A stretch of 52,018 nt of DNA from Ectocarpus siliculosus (Eukaryota > Sar > Phaeophyceae > Ectocarpales > Ectocarpaceae), in contig FN649750.1 in NCBI GenBank assembly GCA_000310025.1, positions 231,926 through 283,943 of the forward strand, read 5' to 3'. The notes beneath the pieces are model-generated. The model searched no databases and was not told the origin of the DNA. It saw only the letters and a list, made by a program, of their open reading frames with translations. Below are positions 23,061 to 33,559 of this stretch, piece by piece. A program made the position numbers and the translations under genes. The first letter of the stretch is position 1, and each line of letters starts with the position of its first letter.

Positions 23061-23717
23061 AAGTTCGTCTACGTAGAATTAGGGTTCAAGGCCTCCTTTC
23101 ATGTTGGCCAAGTTGTCCATCCGGCAGGCTTGACCTCGTGATCTGACGGGTACTACAGAACACCAATATCCACAACCTTCTGCAGTTGATTGAGGCTCCA
23201 AAAATCTGTTCAAGCAGCGACTGCCTCCATGTCGCCGTGCCGTTTGACCCCCGTAACCAGCACGGACTGCGAGACGATTGTGGAGACCGGCCAAGCGCCT
23301 CTGTAGTATGCATGATTATTGTGATGTCTTGTTTCAGCAACCCATTTAGACCCAGGGTTGATGGAAGGCAGGGGAAAGTGCGCTCACAGCTAGTCCGGGG
23401 CCCACACGGGCAACATCCCATCACGGAACAAAGCCTAAAAACCGGAAGAAGGAGCATTTTCCAGCACTGTTGTGCCCACGCCAAATCCCCCACACTCTCG
23501 TTTCCTTTCGTTTCCGGACCCGGAAGGACATGTCAGGACAATAGCTGCCCAAAATTTCTTTTGTTCGACACGGCGGTGGGTTGAAGTGGAGGCGGTGCGC
23601 GAAAACATCAACGAAATGTTTCGCATATGATCCCAGGACGCCACTTCATGGGCGTCCCATTGGGGCAAAGCACACTCAACCATCACTCCTTTGCCTACTT
23701 GCGTTTTGCTCTGCTAG

Positions 23718-24256
23718 TTTCGGTGTCGTCTGCTTCGAGGTGATCACCCGAATGGAGCCGTTCAAGGGAATGAATCCTACGCAAGTGATCGGTCGTGCTG
23801 AACGAAAGGCGACCTCAGATTCCAGAGTGGGCGTCTGCGTCGCCAGATGTCGTGCCTCTAATGGAGCAGTGCTGGAAGCAAGACCCCGGGCATCGCCCCG
23901 AGGGATTTGGGCCCGTGGTACAGGCGCTGGCAAGCGTTGTGTCGCGTGATGGAGATCCTCGCAATCACAGCGCAGTTGCCGTGGATGCCACCTCGTCACC
24001 AGGTACCCAGCGTAGTGTTGGCCCATCGAGCGATGGAGTGGGAACGGCACCGGATACGGTTAGTGATGGTGTTGAGGCGTCACCCCTTGTTGCAGAAGAG
24101 GAGGTCGGAACCACCGCGCTGCCTCGAGACTCTGGAAATGTACAGACACCGAGTAAGGATTTGCTGCTCGCGAACAAAGCACTCGCGCCGTCAGCTGGAA
24201 CTAGCGGCGAATGCAAACAGCTGACCGAGATGATCGACGAGGAGGTCGCCACGAAG
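23718..24256 (+). pseudogene. Kinase C-lobe and linker exon of gene B, frameshifted
   Basis: Opens FGVVCFEVITRMEPFKGMN (helix F region) after a CTAG acceptor, then continues in another frame as RPQIPEWASASPDVVPLM and QCWKQDPGHRPEGF, the helix H/I region with the kinase Arg. The exon is 539 bp versus 544 bp in gene C; the missing bases lie near 23788-23810. A Ser/Thr-rich linker follows to the AAG|GTGAGA donor. Confidence 0.8.
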
Positions 24257-24519
24257 GTGAGAAACCGCCACTAGCTGGGTTGTGCGATACTGCAGCACTG
24301 CTCACAACGTATTCAACATTACAGTTCAATCTCGTCAATTACGCCTCTGTTGTCTTGTTGTGCTATCGAATTGGAATCACATCCTATCACCTTCCATTCA
24401 CATTGGTTGACATCTTTTTGTGCGGGTCCTGGAACCCTGTATGTCACCATTCCCATCAGCGCTTAGCAAGAGAGGCGGTATGTCGTTTTTGAACCTCCTC
24501 TGTCACCCTGTCCTGGCAG

Positions 24520-24615
24520 GGCGCGCATGAGAATGGAGATCGACTCCACCAGCGACCTGACCACCGAGAGATGGCCTAGGACATCTACGACAGGGCGGAG
24601 AATTTAAGAAAACAG
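24520..24615 (+). pseudogene. Relic cassette with in-frame stop
   Basis: CAG acceptor, 96 bp, CAG|GTGACG donor. It encodes GAHENGDRLHQRPDHREMA, a stop, then DIYDRAENLRKQ. The position and the PDHREM core match the gene C exon 39776-39600, so it is the decayed orthologue. Confidence 0.55.
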
Positions 24616-24922
24616 GTGACGACCACGACATCTTGCTTCCTCTCAAGTCAACAATCGAACGTTGCTTGGATAACCCGAAGAATGTTAGGAGGAAGTTCGT
24701 GGGGTCAGTATGTGTTCGTGATATGTTTTGTTGGTCTTAGTGGAATTGCGAGATTGGCATCTACCCACCTCTCCACCCAATAATGAAACTTCGACCAACG
24801 AAACCAAAGCCCCAATTTGTGGCGGTCCAGCCACAAGATGCTCATCGCTCAGACCAGTCTCAATATCCGGGGCGTGGTTTTAGAGCATTTGGTCCTTGTT
24901 GTACGTGTCCCTTGCTTTCCAG

Positions 24923-25048
24923 GGCAAATACGCGCAGGCAGACCCTGCGTATCTCGAAGCTATTGAGATTCAGCAGCAGACGCTAGGTCCTGACCACGCA
25001 GACCTTGCGACAACGCTCAATGGCCGAGCTCTATTGTTAAAGAGTCAG
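24923..25048 (+). CDS. First TPR cassette of gene B
   Basis: 126 bp, phase 0-0. Its YLEAIEIQQQTLGPDHADLA form is shared with the first cassette of gene C (39313-39188) and is unlike interior cassettes. Confidence 0.85.
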
Positions 25049-25378
25049 GTGAGGTTTGTAGGAAGGTTTGTTCAGCAACAACTTGTGAGTTTCGCGGCGG
25101 GGGCGGGGTTGTTGTTTGTCAGGGAATGGATATTTTGATATAATGCTCCTCCACGATCCACCCAAACGTCGTTTCTCACAACCATCCATTGTACATTGCG
25201 AACTTGATGGATAATTGAGGCTGACGCGCTGAAAAAAGTTGTCAAAGTCGCACGACCGAATACGTACGGTATTGGGTATGGACGAACTGAACTGTCCGGG
25301 CGTGGTTGATCGAAATTTGTTCTTTCGCACTTCCTTACCTGACTCTGTACTCATCGCATACTCCCCCCCGTACTCCAG

Positions 25379-25504
25379 GGTAAGTATGCAGAGGCAAACC
25401 CTCTGTATCTTCGAGCCATCGAGATTGGAGAGAAAACTCATGGCCCTGACCACCCTGATCTCGCTACAAGACTTTGCAACCGGTCGGATCTGTTGCTAGC
25501 GCAG
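25379..25504 (+). CDS. TPR cassette 2, damaged donor
   Basis: 126 bp. GKYAEANPLYLRAIEIGEK form. The donor reads CAG|CTAAGC, so the invariant G of GT is changed to C; the exon is probably not joined normally. Confidence 0.7.
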
Positions 25505-25982
25505 CTAAGCGTATCAGGAAATGGCCAAGAGAGTTGAGGTGTCGCCCTCGTGGGGATTTTGAGGCCGGAGGGATGGTAAATCGAGTCAAGCGGAGTTTAG
25601 ATAGCGTGTTCCCATGGTACAGACATTGCTGGCGGCCATGATCTGTTTCTAGTGGACCACTGCCTCACACAAACCAATTTGCTTGGGACCTGACCTACGT
25701 AGTATGCACATAGGCTTCGCCGATCTGTCAGCGCTCATAAAAGGCGAAGGATAAGTCTCTGGATCCGAAGCCTCGGGTTGTGACGTCGGTCATGTCTGCG
25801 TGAATCTTGTGATTTCCATTACAGCAAGTGGTCGTTTCGGAACAGCGAGAACAACACATGCAGCCAACTGAACATATTTCCCAGAGAATCAAACAAGCAA
25901 ACGTGGATGTTGGGATTGTTTCCTCCACACTTGTTGACACGAGCATGCTCATGGTATCTCGCGTGTCCCCCTCGCACTGCAG

Positions 25983-26108
25983 GGGAAGTATGCCGAGGCG
26001 GATACTCTATCCCTTCTAGCCGTCGAGATTGTAGAGAACATGCTGGGCCCCGACCACCCCGATCTTGCGCCGTGTCTCGGTATCCGGGCGGTACTTTTGA
26101 AGGAGCAG
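25983..26108 (+). CDS. TPR cassette 3
   Basis: 126 bp, CAG acceptor and GTGAGA donor. Diverged at helix A (LSLLAVEIVENM). Confidence 0.8.
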
Positions 26109-26415
26109 GTGAGATGATATGACCGGTTGGTGAGTTTTTGGGGGAATTTGTATGGTCCACACATGTGGGGAACGTTAATGTTTCGTTGCCGGTGGGCTAC
26201 TGCTCACAGCAACAATCCCCTGCTTGCAGTCATGCGAAACGCATTTTCGTCTGACGCGCCCTATGAGCGGGCCATCTCTTCTGAGTCTGGAGCGTGCGAG
26301 TGTTGTCGATTCGCTCAATACCAACGTGTGTGGTTTTGATTATTTGCTTCTCCGCGGTAGACAGCACTCGCAATGATGAGCCTCCCACACCTGTTCGGGG
26401 ATGGCAATACACCAG

Positions 26416-26541
26416 GGGAAGTACGCAGAGGCCGGCCCTCTCACTCTTCGAGCTATCGAGATTGGAGAGAAGACGCTAGGTCCTGGCCACCCTGATGTTG
26501 CTGGATGGCTCAGCGATCGAGCGGATTCGTTGCGTGCTGAG
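26416..26541 (+). CDS. TPR cassette 4
   Basis: 126 bp; GKYAEAGPLTLRAIEIGEK, ending DSLRAE before GTGAGA. Confidence 0.8.
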
Positions 26542-26891
26542 GTGAGAGCCATCAGAGCTTACCAGGAAAATCCCCAGAGGAGAAGCTGCAGAACGGGGCA
26601 AGATTTGTTTCTCAGTAGTCCGGTGGAAAGAGGATTGCACGACATTATTACCGGTCCCCACTTTCATTGGCGGCATGTTTGGTGTTTGGTTCGCCCGCTT
26701 CACAACAACATCCAACCGTTGCATGTTGAGGCTGAGCCAATCTATTTGGGGCGATAAGCAATATCAGATTGGGGCGCTGGGTCCGAACGAATCCAGATGC
26801 GAGCGAAGAATCGGGCGTTGTTGTCGGGAGTTTCTTCTCCGCACAACTGGTCATGATCACACTCCTATCGCCTTCGTCTCTCATGCTCCAG

Positions 26892-27017
26892 TGCAAGTAT
26901 GCTGAAGCAGATGCTCTGTACCTTCGATCTATCGAGATTGGAGAAGCGACGCTAGGTCCTGACCACCCCGATCTAGCTTCATGGCTCAGCAACCGGGCTT
27001 TTGTGTTGCGGGCACAG
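26892..27017 (+). CDS. TPR cassette 5
   Basis: 126 bp; the first residue is Cys instead of Gly. GTGAGT donor. Confidence 0.8.
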
Positions 27018-27321
27018 GTGAGTGGTGTTGTTGAGCAATCAGGTAGAGTGTAGAGTTGAGGAAAGCTCGTGTCGCATACCGCTCTTCGTTTCCGGTCAGC
27101 TGATGTCATACGAAAACAACCCTTGCCAATACGTATTGTCCGGTGAGGCTGAGCCTCTCCTTGGAGGGGCATAGGCCTTACATGAATAGAATTTCTGCGG
27201 ATGTTGACTTTAGAGTCGTTTTATGACCAGGACCGTAATTGTTTTCGTTTTCGATTGTTTGCCCGCCGTGAGCTTCACTTTCCTTGACCTCTTGCCTGTC
27301 CCATTCTCTAATCATGCCTAG

Positions 27322-27447
27322 TGGAAGATTCCTGAGGCGGACTCTCTGTCCCTTCGAGCTGCCGACATCGGGGAGAAAACCCTAGGCCCTGAGCACCCCG
27401 ACCATGCTGCAATTCTCTCTAGTCGGGCGTGGGTGCTAGCGGCACAG
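27322..27447 (+). CDS. TPR cassette 6
   Basis: 126 bp; CTAG acceptor, GTTAGA donor. Starts WKIPEADSLSLRAADIGEK. Confidence 0.75.
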
Positions 27448-27822
27448 GTTAGAGCCGACAGTACTTGCAAGGATATTGCGCGTGGTTGCCCCTGGACGTT
27501 GTGGTAGAGAGTAGACCAGTCGAGCAAAGTCGAGAGATTTTCGTCGAACCTGTGTCCGAGCATGTGTTTTGTGAACAAATTGTATTGTTTCCGATAGGCG
27601 GTCGCCTGACAACAACAGTCCTGTAGCTTGCTACACATGAGAAGTATGCTCAGGCGGAGACAAGCGATGACCGGGTTAGAAGCTATGCGAGATTCGGCAC
27701 TGGGGCAGGAGCGGCCGGAAACGCTTGATCGATGACCTCGCTTGTTTGTTGAATCGTTTTTTATCTGCAGTAGGCCCGTCAAGTCTTGACTACCTTCCTG
27801 GTGTTTCCTCCTCATTCATTAG

Positions 27823-27948
27823 GGCAAGGATTCTGAGGCGGACCGTCTGTACCTTCGAGCCATCGAGATTGGGGAGAAAACATTGGGCCCCGACCACCTG
27901 ATGGTTGCCACCATGCTCAACAGCCGGGCGTTATTTTTGGAGAAGCAG
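27823..27948 (+). CDS. TPR cassette 7 (type A)
   Basis: 126 bp; RAIEIGEKTLGPDH with LNSRALFLEKQ. First type-A cassette of the roughly 0.97-kb higher-order repeat. Confidence 0.85.
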
Positions 27949-28287
27949 GTGGGAGCTGCTGAAACGTAACTGGAAACGTGTACTGGCGAGCCATGGATGT
28001 TGTGGGGTAGGCGGGAGTGTTAAGTACTTAAAAAAAGAAATTGACGAGTAGGGTTAGTACGCAATTGTTTGCGCACTGTTTCGATTCCAGTGAGCTACGG
28101 CTTCCCCGTGCGCAGTGCTTGAAACAGTGGTAAGCACGTTGAGACTGAGTCATAGGAGAGAACGCACTGTGCCTGAAAAACCCTGGCGTGGCAGAATCGC
28201 TCAGTAGCCACTGCGTGATTGTTGAGAGATTGATCTTCGGCGATAGTTTTCAGCAGCCTTAACGACTATGCTCCCGTCATACTCCAG

Positions 28288-28401
28288 GGCAAGCATGCTG
28301 AGGCCGACCCTCTGTACGTTCGAGCTATCGACACATTGGGCCCTGACCACCCTGATTTCCCGGTATGGCTTGGCAACCGGGCGTCGCTGTTGGAGAAACG
28401 G
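28288..28401 (+). CDS. TPR cassette 8 (type B, shortened)
   Basis: 114 bp: four residues (the IGER position) are missing in frame after RAID. GTGAGA donor. Confidence 0.8.
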
Positions 28402-28746
28402 GTGAGAGGTTGCAACAATTTCCGGAAGCCTCTTGGTGGTTTTTGTGTTGGAGGTTGGAGGACATGCAGGATGTCCGGGTCGATTTGAGGAGTTCTCGCC
28501 CGTTGCACTCATGTCTTGGTGCAATCCATCTTGTCTGGTGAGCCACTGCCTCAAACGTATCGACTTGCTGCACATTGATAGCACGTAACGGCTTGCCACA
28601 ATGACCTTTCAGAACCTTATCGAAAGCCGATTTTTTGCCGGATAACCGGACACGACCCATCCACTCAGCACCAAGGCCATGTTTGTTCAGCTGGTGTTCC
28701 TCCGCATTACATCGGCAACCTAGAGTTTTTTCCCCTCGTTTTCCAG

Positions 28747-28872
28747 GGAAATGATTCTAAGGCGAACCGCCTGTTCCTTCGAGCCATCAACATCGGCGAG
28801 AAGACGTTGGGCCCTGTCCACCCGCAGCTTGCCGCCATGCTCAACAACCGGGCGGTATTGTTACAGAAACGG
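28747..28872 (+). CDS. TPR cassette 9 (type A)
   Basis: 126 bp; GNDSKANRLFLRAINIGEK, LAAMLNNRAVLLQKR. Confidence 0.85.
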
Positions 28873-29049
28873 GTGAGAGGTGACTATTGCTGCCTGGAAA
28901 CGTGTACTGGTGACCTACGGATGCTGGATTCCAGACGGGAGTACTCACTGGTTTGAGGAACTTTGTTGGAAAAATTGCACGGTGCGCCCACGTGTTGGTG
29001 CAATATTTCGTTTCGGGTAAGCCACGGGCTCACACAGCCTGGCGCTTAA

Positions 29050-29190
29050 AAAATTGCAAGCACGCTGCGGCTGAGCCATACGAGAAGACGCTAGGTCTGA
29101 AATACCTGAATGCGGCTCAATCACCCTTCAACCAGTCGTGGGTTTTGTCGACAACCGGGTGTGGTTGTTGAGCGGTTGTTCCTCTGCAGT
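29050..29190 (+). pseudogene. Relic TPR cassette (example, type b)
   Basis: Retains EPYEKTLGLKYLNAAQS-like sequence but has lost normal splice sites. Equivalent relics lie at about 28115-28230, 30040-30170, 31018-31115, 31990-32110 and 32965-33090, each shortly before a type-B cassette. Confidence 0.6.
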
Positions 29191-29243
29191 AGGCCTAATT
29201 ACCGTCGACGACCATCCTCACGAGTTTTCACGTCATTCTCTAG

Positions 29244-29369
29244 GGCAAGTATGCCAAGGCGGACACTTTGCACCTTCGAGCTATCGACATTGGGGAGAGG
29301 AGGTTGGGCCCCGACCACCCCGATTTTGCTCTATGGCTGGTCAACCGGGCATCGTTGTTAGAGAAACAG
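29244..29369 (+). CDS. TPR cassette 10 (type B)
   Basis: 126 bp; TAG acceptor; GKYAKADTLHLRAIDIGER, NRASLLEKQ. Confidence 0.85.
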
Positions 29370-29743
29370 GTGAGTCCTTGCAGCAATTTGCAGGAAGACT
29401 CTCAGGATGTTCTGCCGGATGGAGTAGTGCTTCCAGGATGCCCCGGTAAATTTGAAGGATTGTGTTGGAGGTTCATGTTTGTTGTTGGTGCAGTATGGTA
29501 TATCGTATTTGGTGGGCCACTGCCTCGAACGCAGCCCACATGCGTGCTCCCCGTCGGAAGTACGCTAAGGGCAGGCCTCTCTGTGGCCGTGCAGAACCAA
29601 CGCGAGATCAAACTCCATGCCTGATGACCCTGGTGTGAACAAATTAACGACAATTTAAAGCTTGTTTGCTTGAGCCGTCGTTTCTCCGCAGTAGGTTTGA
29701 CAGGCATTGGCTTCAATCCTTTATTTTCCCCCTCATACTTCAG

Positions 29744-29869
29744 GGCAAGGTTTCTGAGGCGGAATGTTTGTGCCTTCGAGCTATCGAGATTGGAGAGGTG
29801 GCGCTAGGCCCTGACCACCCCGATCTCGCTGGATGGCTCAACGACCGGGCGGTACTGCTAGAAAAACAG
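29744..29869 (+). CDS. TPR cassette 11 (type A position), GC donor
   Basis: 126 bp; GKVSEAECLCLRAIEIGEV. The donor is CAG|GCAAGA, a GC-AG type intron start. Confidence 0.8.
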
Positions 29870-30213
29870 GCAAGAGCTGACAGAGATTACCAACAAACGT
29901 GTGCTGGAGACCCGTGGATGTTGAAGTGCGGTGAGTATTCACTATGTAGATTGATTGAGGAACGTTGCTGGAAATTTCGTACGTGTTGGTGCACAATGTC
30001 GTTTCTGGAGGGCCACGGCCTCGCAAATCCCAGGTCTTGCAATAACGGCATGCACGGTGAGGCTGGGCTATTGGAGATATTGAACTGTGCCTGGTACACG
30101 TGGATGAGGCTCGATCGCGCAACACCAAAGGCGGAGGTGGGCGTGCGTTCTTGTCAACAGGCTTGACTAGCCTTGACGACGATCCTTACGCGTTATCCCG
30201 TCATGTACTCCAG

Positions 30214-30339
30214 GGAAAGTATGCCGAGGCGGACCCTCTGTCTTTTCTAGCTATCGACATGGCGGAGAGGACGCTGGGCCCTGACCACCCTCGTGTTTCA
30301 GTATTGCTTGGCAGCCGGGCGTCATTGCTAGATAAACGG
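30214..30339 (+). CDS. TPR cassette 12 (type B)
   Basis: 126 bp; GKYAEADPLSFLAIDMAER, SRASLLDKR, GTGAGT donor. Confidence 0.85.
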
Positions 30340-30529
30340 GTGAGTACAGAGACACCTCTCGTGCTACTGTGATGGATGTTGTCGTGGTGGTTGCGGTGGG
30401 TGCAGGGTGTCCCGGAAGGGTTGGGTAGGCTTGAAGAGTTGCCTTGGAGTCTTTAGCAGGGCTCACGCGTAGTTTAGTTCAGTGACAGTGTTTGCTGGGC
30501 GACTGCCTCACAACAACGTCCCGCCTGCA

Positions 30530-30680
30530 TGTTACACATGGCAAGTACGGCGAGCCCAAGACACTCCATGATTCGTCAGAACCCATACGAGATACGGGGC
30601 TAGGTCTAGAGCTTGCGGATGTCGCCAAAACTACGACCACGCGTTTCGTCGACCCGGCGTTCCTCCGCGGCAGGTTCGAC
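30530..30680 (+). pseudogene. Relic TPR cassette (example, type a)
   Basis: Still reads GKYGEPKTLHDSSEPIRDT and GLELADVAKT. Where an acceptor AG is expected the sequence has ATG. Equivalent relics lie at about 27638-27775, 29540-29700, 31490-31640 and 32463-32610, each before a type-A cassette. Confidence 0.6.
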
Positions 30681-30722
30681 AAGCCTTGAGTTCACTCTTT
30701 TCTGTTTGCCCCTCCGCTCCAG

Positions 30723-30848
30723 GGCAACAATTCCGAGGCGGACCGTCTGTACCTTCGAGCCATCGAGATTGGAGAGAAGGCTTTTGGCCCTGACCACCTG
30801 CAGCTTGCCGCCATGCTCAACAACCGGGCGGTGTTCGTAGAGAAGCAG
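30723..30848 (+). CDS. TPR cassette 13 (type A)
   Basis: 126 bp; GNNSEADRLYLRAIEIGEK, LAAMLNNRAVFVEKQ. Confidence 0.85.
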
Positions 30849-31170
30849 GTGAGAGCTGGCAGAGGATACGAGGAGTGCGCACTGGTGACCAATGGATGTT
30901 GTCTCGCGGGAGTGAGTATTCACTACTGTAGATGGTTTTGAGGAATGGGTTGGAAAATTCGCAAGGTGCACGCAAGTGCTGATGCAATACTTCGTTTCTG
31001 GCGGCCCACTTCCTCGTAGAGCCATAGGAAAGAACGTGCGCCTGGAACACTTGGCTGCAGCTCAATCGCTCAACGGCCGGGCGTCGTTGTTCAGCGGTCA
31101 CGCCGCAATAGACTTGACTACTTCTGCAGCGTTGACCACAATCCTAAGGCGTTTTCCCGTAACACTCCAG

Positions 31171-31296
31171 GGCAAGTATGCTGAGGCGGACCCTCTGTAC
31201 CTTCGAGCTATCGACATTGGGGAGAGGATGTTGGGCCCTGACCATCCGGACTTTGCTCTATGGTTCGGCAATCGGGCGTCCTTGTTAGTTAAACAG
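31171..31296 (+). CDS. TPR cassette 14 (type B)
   Basis: 126 bp; GKYAEADPLYLRAIDIGER, NRASLLVKQ. Confidence 0.85.
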
Positions 31297-31678
31297 GTGA
31301 GAGCTTGCTGTACAGGTTCAGGGCTGTCAAGGACGCCTCTCGCGATGTTCTGCAGGATGTTGTGAGATTTGCAAGATGTCCCAAGAGCGTTAGGGCTGTG
31401 TGGGAGTTCTCACAGGGTTAAATGCATTTTTGGTGCTATGTATGGTATGTGGTGTGCCACTGCCTCAAACGTACGTCCCGCCTGCTTGCTTCACATAGGA
31501 AGCACGCCGAGACCTAACCCCTCTATGATCGGTCGGAAGCAATGCCGGAGTCGGCACTGGTCGGGATGGTCCGGACATCGCTATATTAACGAATATTCGC
31601 GTATGGGGAGCCTTTGTTGCTCCGCGGTATGTTCGACAAGCGTTGAGGTCAATCCTCGTGTTCCGCCTCATGCTTAAG

Positions 31679-31804
31679 GGCAAGCACACGGAGGCAGACC
31701 ACCTGTACCTTCGAGCCATCGAGATCGGGGAGAAGACACTGGGCCCTGACCACCCGGGGTTTGCGGCCGTGCTCAACAACCGGGCGTTATTTTTGGAGAA
31801 ACAG
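31679..31804 (+). CDS. TPR cassette 15 (type A), weak acceptor
   Basis: 126 bp; GKHTEADHLYLRAIEIGEK, LNNRALFLEKQ. The acceptor is AAG rather than CAG. Confidence 0.8.
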
Positions 31805-32162
31805 GTGAGAGGAGGCTACCAGGTAAATATCTTTCTGGCGACCTATGGCTGTAGTGCGGCACGATTTTGCAACAGACGTATGTGAGGAATTTTTACTGGA
31901 AAGTTGGTACGGTTATATTAGCAAACATGTGTTGGCGCAATATTTCGGTTCTGGTAGGCCACCGCCTCCTATGCATAGGGCTTGTAACAATGGCAAGCAG
32001 GTTGTTAAGGCTGAGCCATACGAGATAACACACTTGTACCTAGAACACCTAGGCGTCGCTCAATCGCTCAACGGTCGGGCGGGGTTGTTGAGCGGTACTT
32101 CTTCGGCAGTAGGATTGACTAGTTTCGACGCCAAGGCAACGGCGTTTTCTGCCATTTTCCAG

Positions 32163-32290
32163 GGCAAATATGCTGAGGCGGACCCTCTGTATGTTCGAGC
32201 TATCGACATTGGAGAGAGAGAGCATTGGGCCCGGATCACCCCAACTTTGCTGTATGGCTCGGCAACCGCGCGTCGTTGTTAGAGAAACAG
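32163..32290 (+). pseudogene. TPR cassette 16 (type B), frameshifted
   Basis: 128 bp instead of 126. The frame breaks in the GAGAGAGAG stretch near 32210-32222 and meets a TAG near the end. The splice sites remain intact, so only skipping would spare the frame. Confidence 0.8.
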
Positions 32291-32659
32291 GTGAGTGCTT
32301 ACGAAGATATCGGGAGGAAGCCTCTCGTGATGTTCTGCTGGATGTTCTAGGGCTCCCAGGATGTCCCGGTAGGTGTGTTGGAGTTTTGGCAGGGGCCACG
32401 CATGTGTTGGTGCAATGCATCCTTTCTGGTAGGGTCATCGACTCACAACAACAGCCCGCCTGCTCGCTACACGTGGAAACCACGCAGAGGTCGAGACATC
32501 CCATAATCGGTCAGAGACCCTACGAGGTTCGGTACTGCGTTGCAGCGTGCGGATGCCGCTACGCCGACGACTGCGCGTGCTTGTTGACCAGTTCCTCCTC
32601 TGGAATGGGGTCGACAAGCTTTGAGTTCCATCCTTTCGTGGCTCTTTCTCACACTTTAG

Positions 32660-32785
32660 GACAAGAGGTTTGAGGCGGACCGTCTGTACCGTCGAGCCAT
32701 CGAGATTGGGGAGAAGACTTTAGGCCCTGACCACCTGCAGCTGGCCACCATGCTGAACAACTGGGCGGTAGTCGTAGAGAAACAG
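32660..32785 (+). CDS. TPR cassette 17 (type A)
   Basis: 126 bp; DKRFEADRLYRRAIEIGEK, LATMLNNWAVVVEKQ. TAG acceptor. Confidence 0.8.
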
Positions 32786-33146
32786 GTGAGAGCCGACAGA
32801 GGGCTCAGGGAAACGTGCACTGGTGACCTTTGGATGGTTGTAGTGTGGGTGAGAGTACTCGCTAGATAAAGTTGAGGACCGTTGTCGGCCGTTCACCCTG
32901 TGCGCCCATGGACTAGTGCGTAATTTGTTGCTTATTGGTCATGGTCTCACAAACGAAAGCAGTGCTTGGGCAAGCACGCTGAGCCTGAGCTGTAGGAGAG
33001 AACGCGATGTGCCTGGTAAATTGAGTGTAGCTTCATTGCTCAACACCCGCTCATCAACCGGTTGTGGGTGTTGAGCGGTTCTTGCTTGGTTGTAGGCTTG
33101 ACTAGCCTTAACGACGATCCTCACGAAGTTTCCCGTCATGCACCAG

Positions 33147-33272
33147 GGCAAGTATGCTGAGGCAGACTCTCTGTACCTTCGAGCTATCGACATTGGGGAG
33201 AGGACATTGGGGCCCGACCACCCAGATGTTGCTGTATGGCTCGGCAACCGGACATCGTTGTTAGAGAAACAG
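33147..33272 (+). CDS. TPR cassette 18 (type B), last
   Basis: 126 bp; GKYAEADSLYLRAIDIGER, NRTSLLEKQ. Closest to the gene A cassette. Confidence 0.85.
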
Positions 33273-33559
33273 GTGAGAGGGCACGGCAATTTGTTTTGAA
33301 CAATATGCCCATAGCATTGTTTTGTTGGAAGTTGGAGTGTTGCAGGATGTTCCTGTTCCGGCGAGAATATCGTATGCAGCTTGGCCGAACTACGCACTTG
33401 CTGGAACTACGCACTTGCTGTAGCTCAGTGCTTGCCTGTGTGCCGAGCGACCGAAGCAATGTTAGCCTTTTACCTACTGCCACGCCCGTCGGGCATGCGG
33501 TTGTTTATCGGAAACAATACGATTGGTTATTGGAATCCACCGTAAACCGTCCACGGCAG

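Larger units (their letters stand above)
27823..33272 (+). repeat. Higher-order exon repeat, period about 0.97 kb, six copies
   Basis: Type-A cassettes start at 27823, 28747, 29744, 30723, 31679 and 32660 (steps of 924-997 bp). Type-B cassettes start at 28288, 29244, 30214, 31171, 32163 and 33147 (steps 956-992 bp). Type A reads RAIEIGEK with (M/V)LNNRA. Type B reads RAIDIGER with WLGNRAS. Decayed cassettes fall between successive intact ones. Confidence 0.85.
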
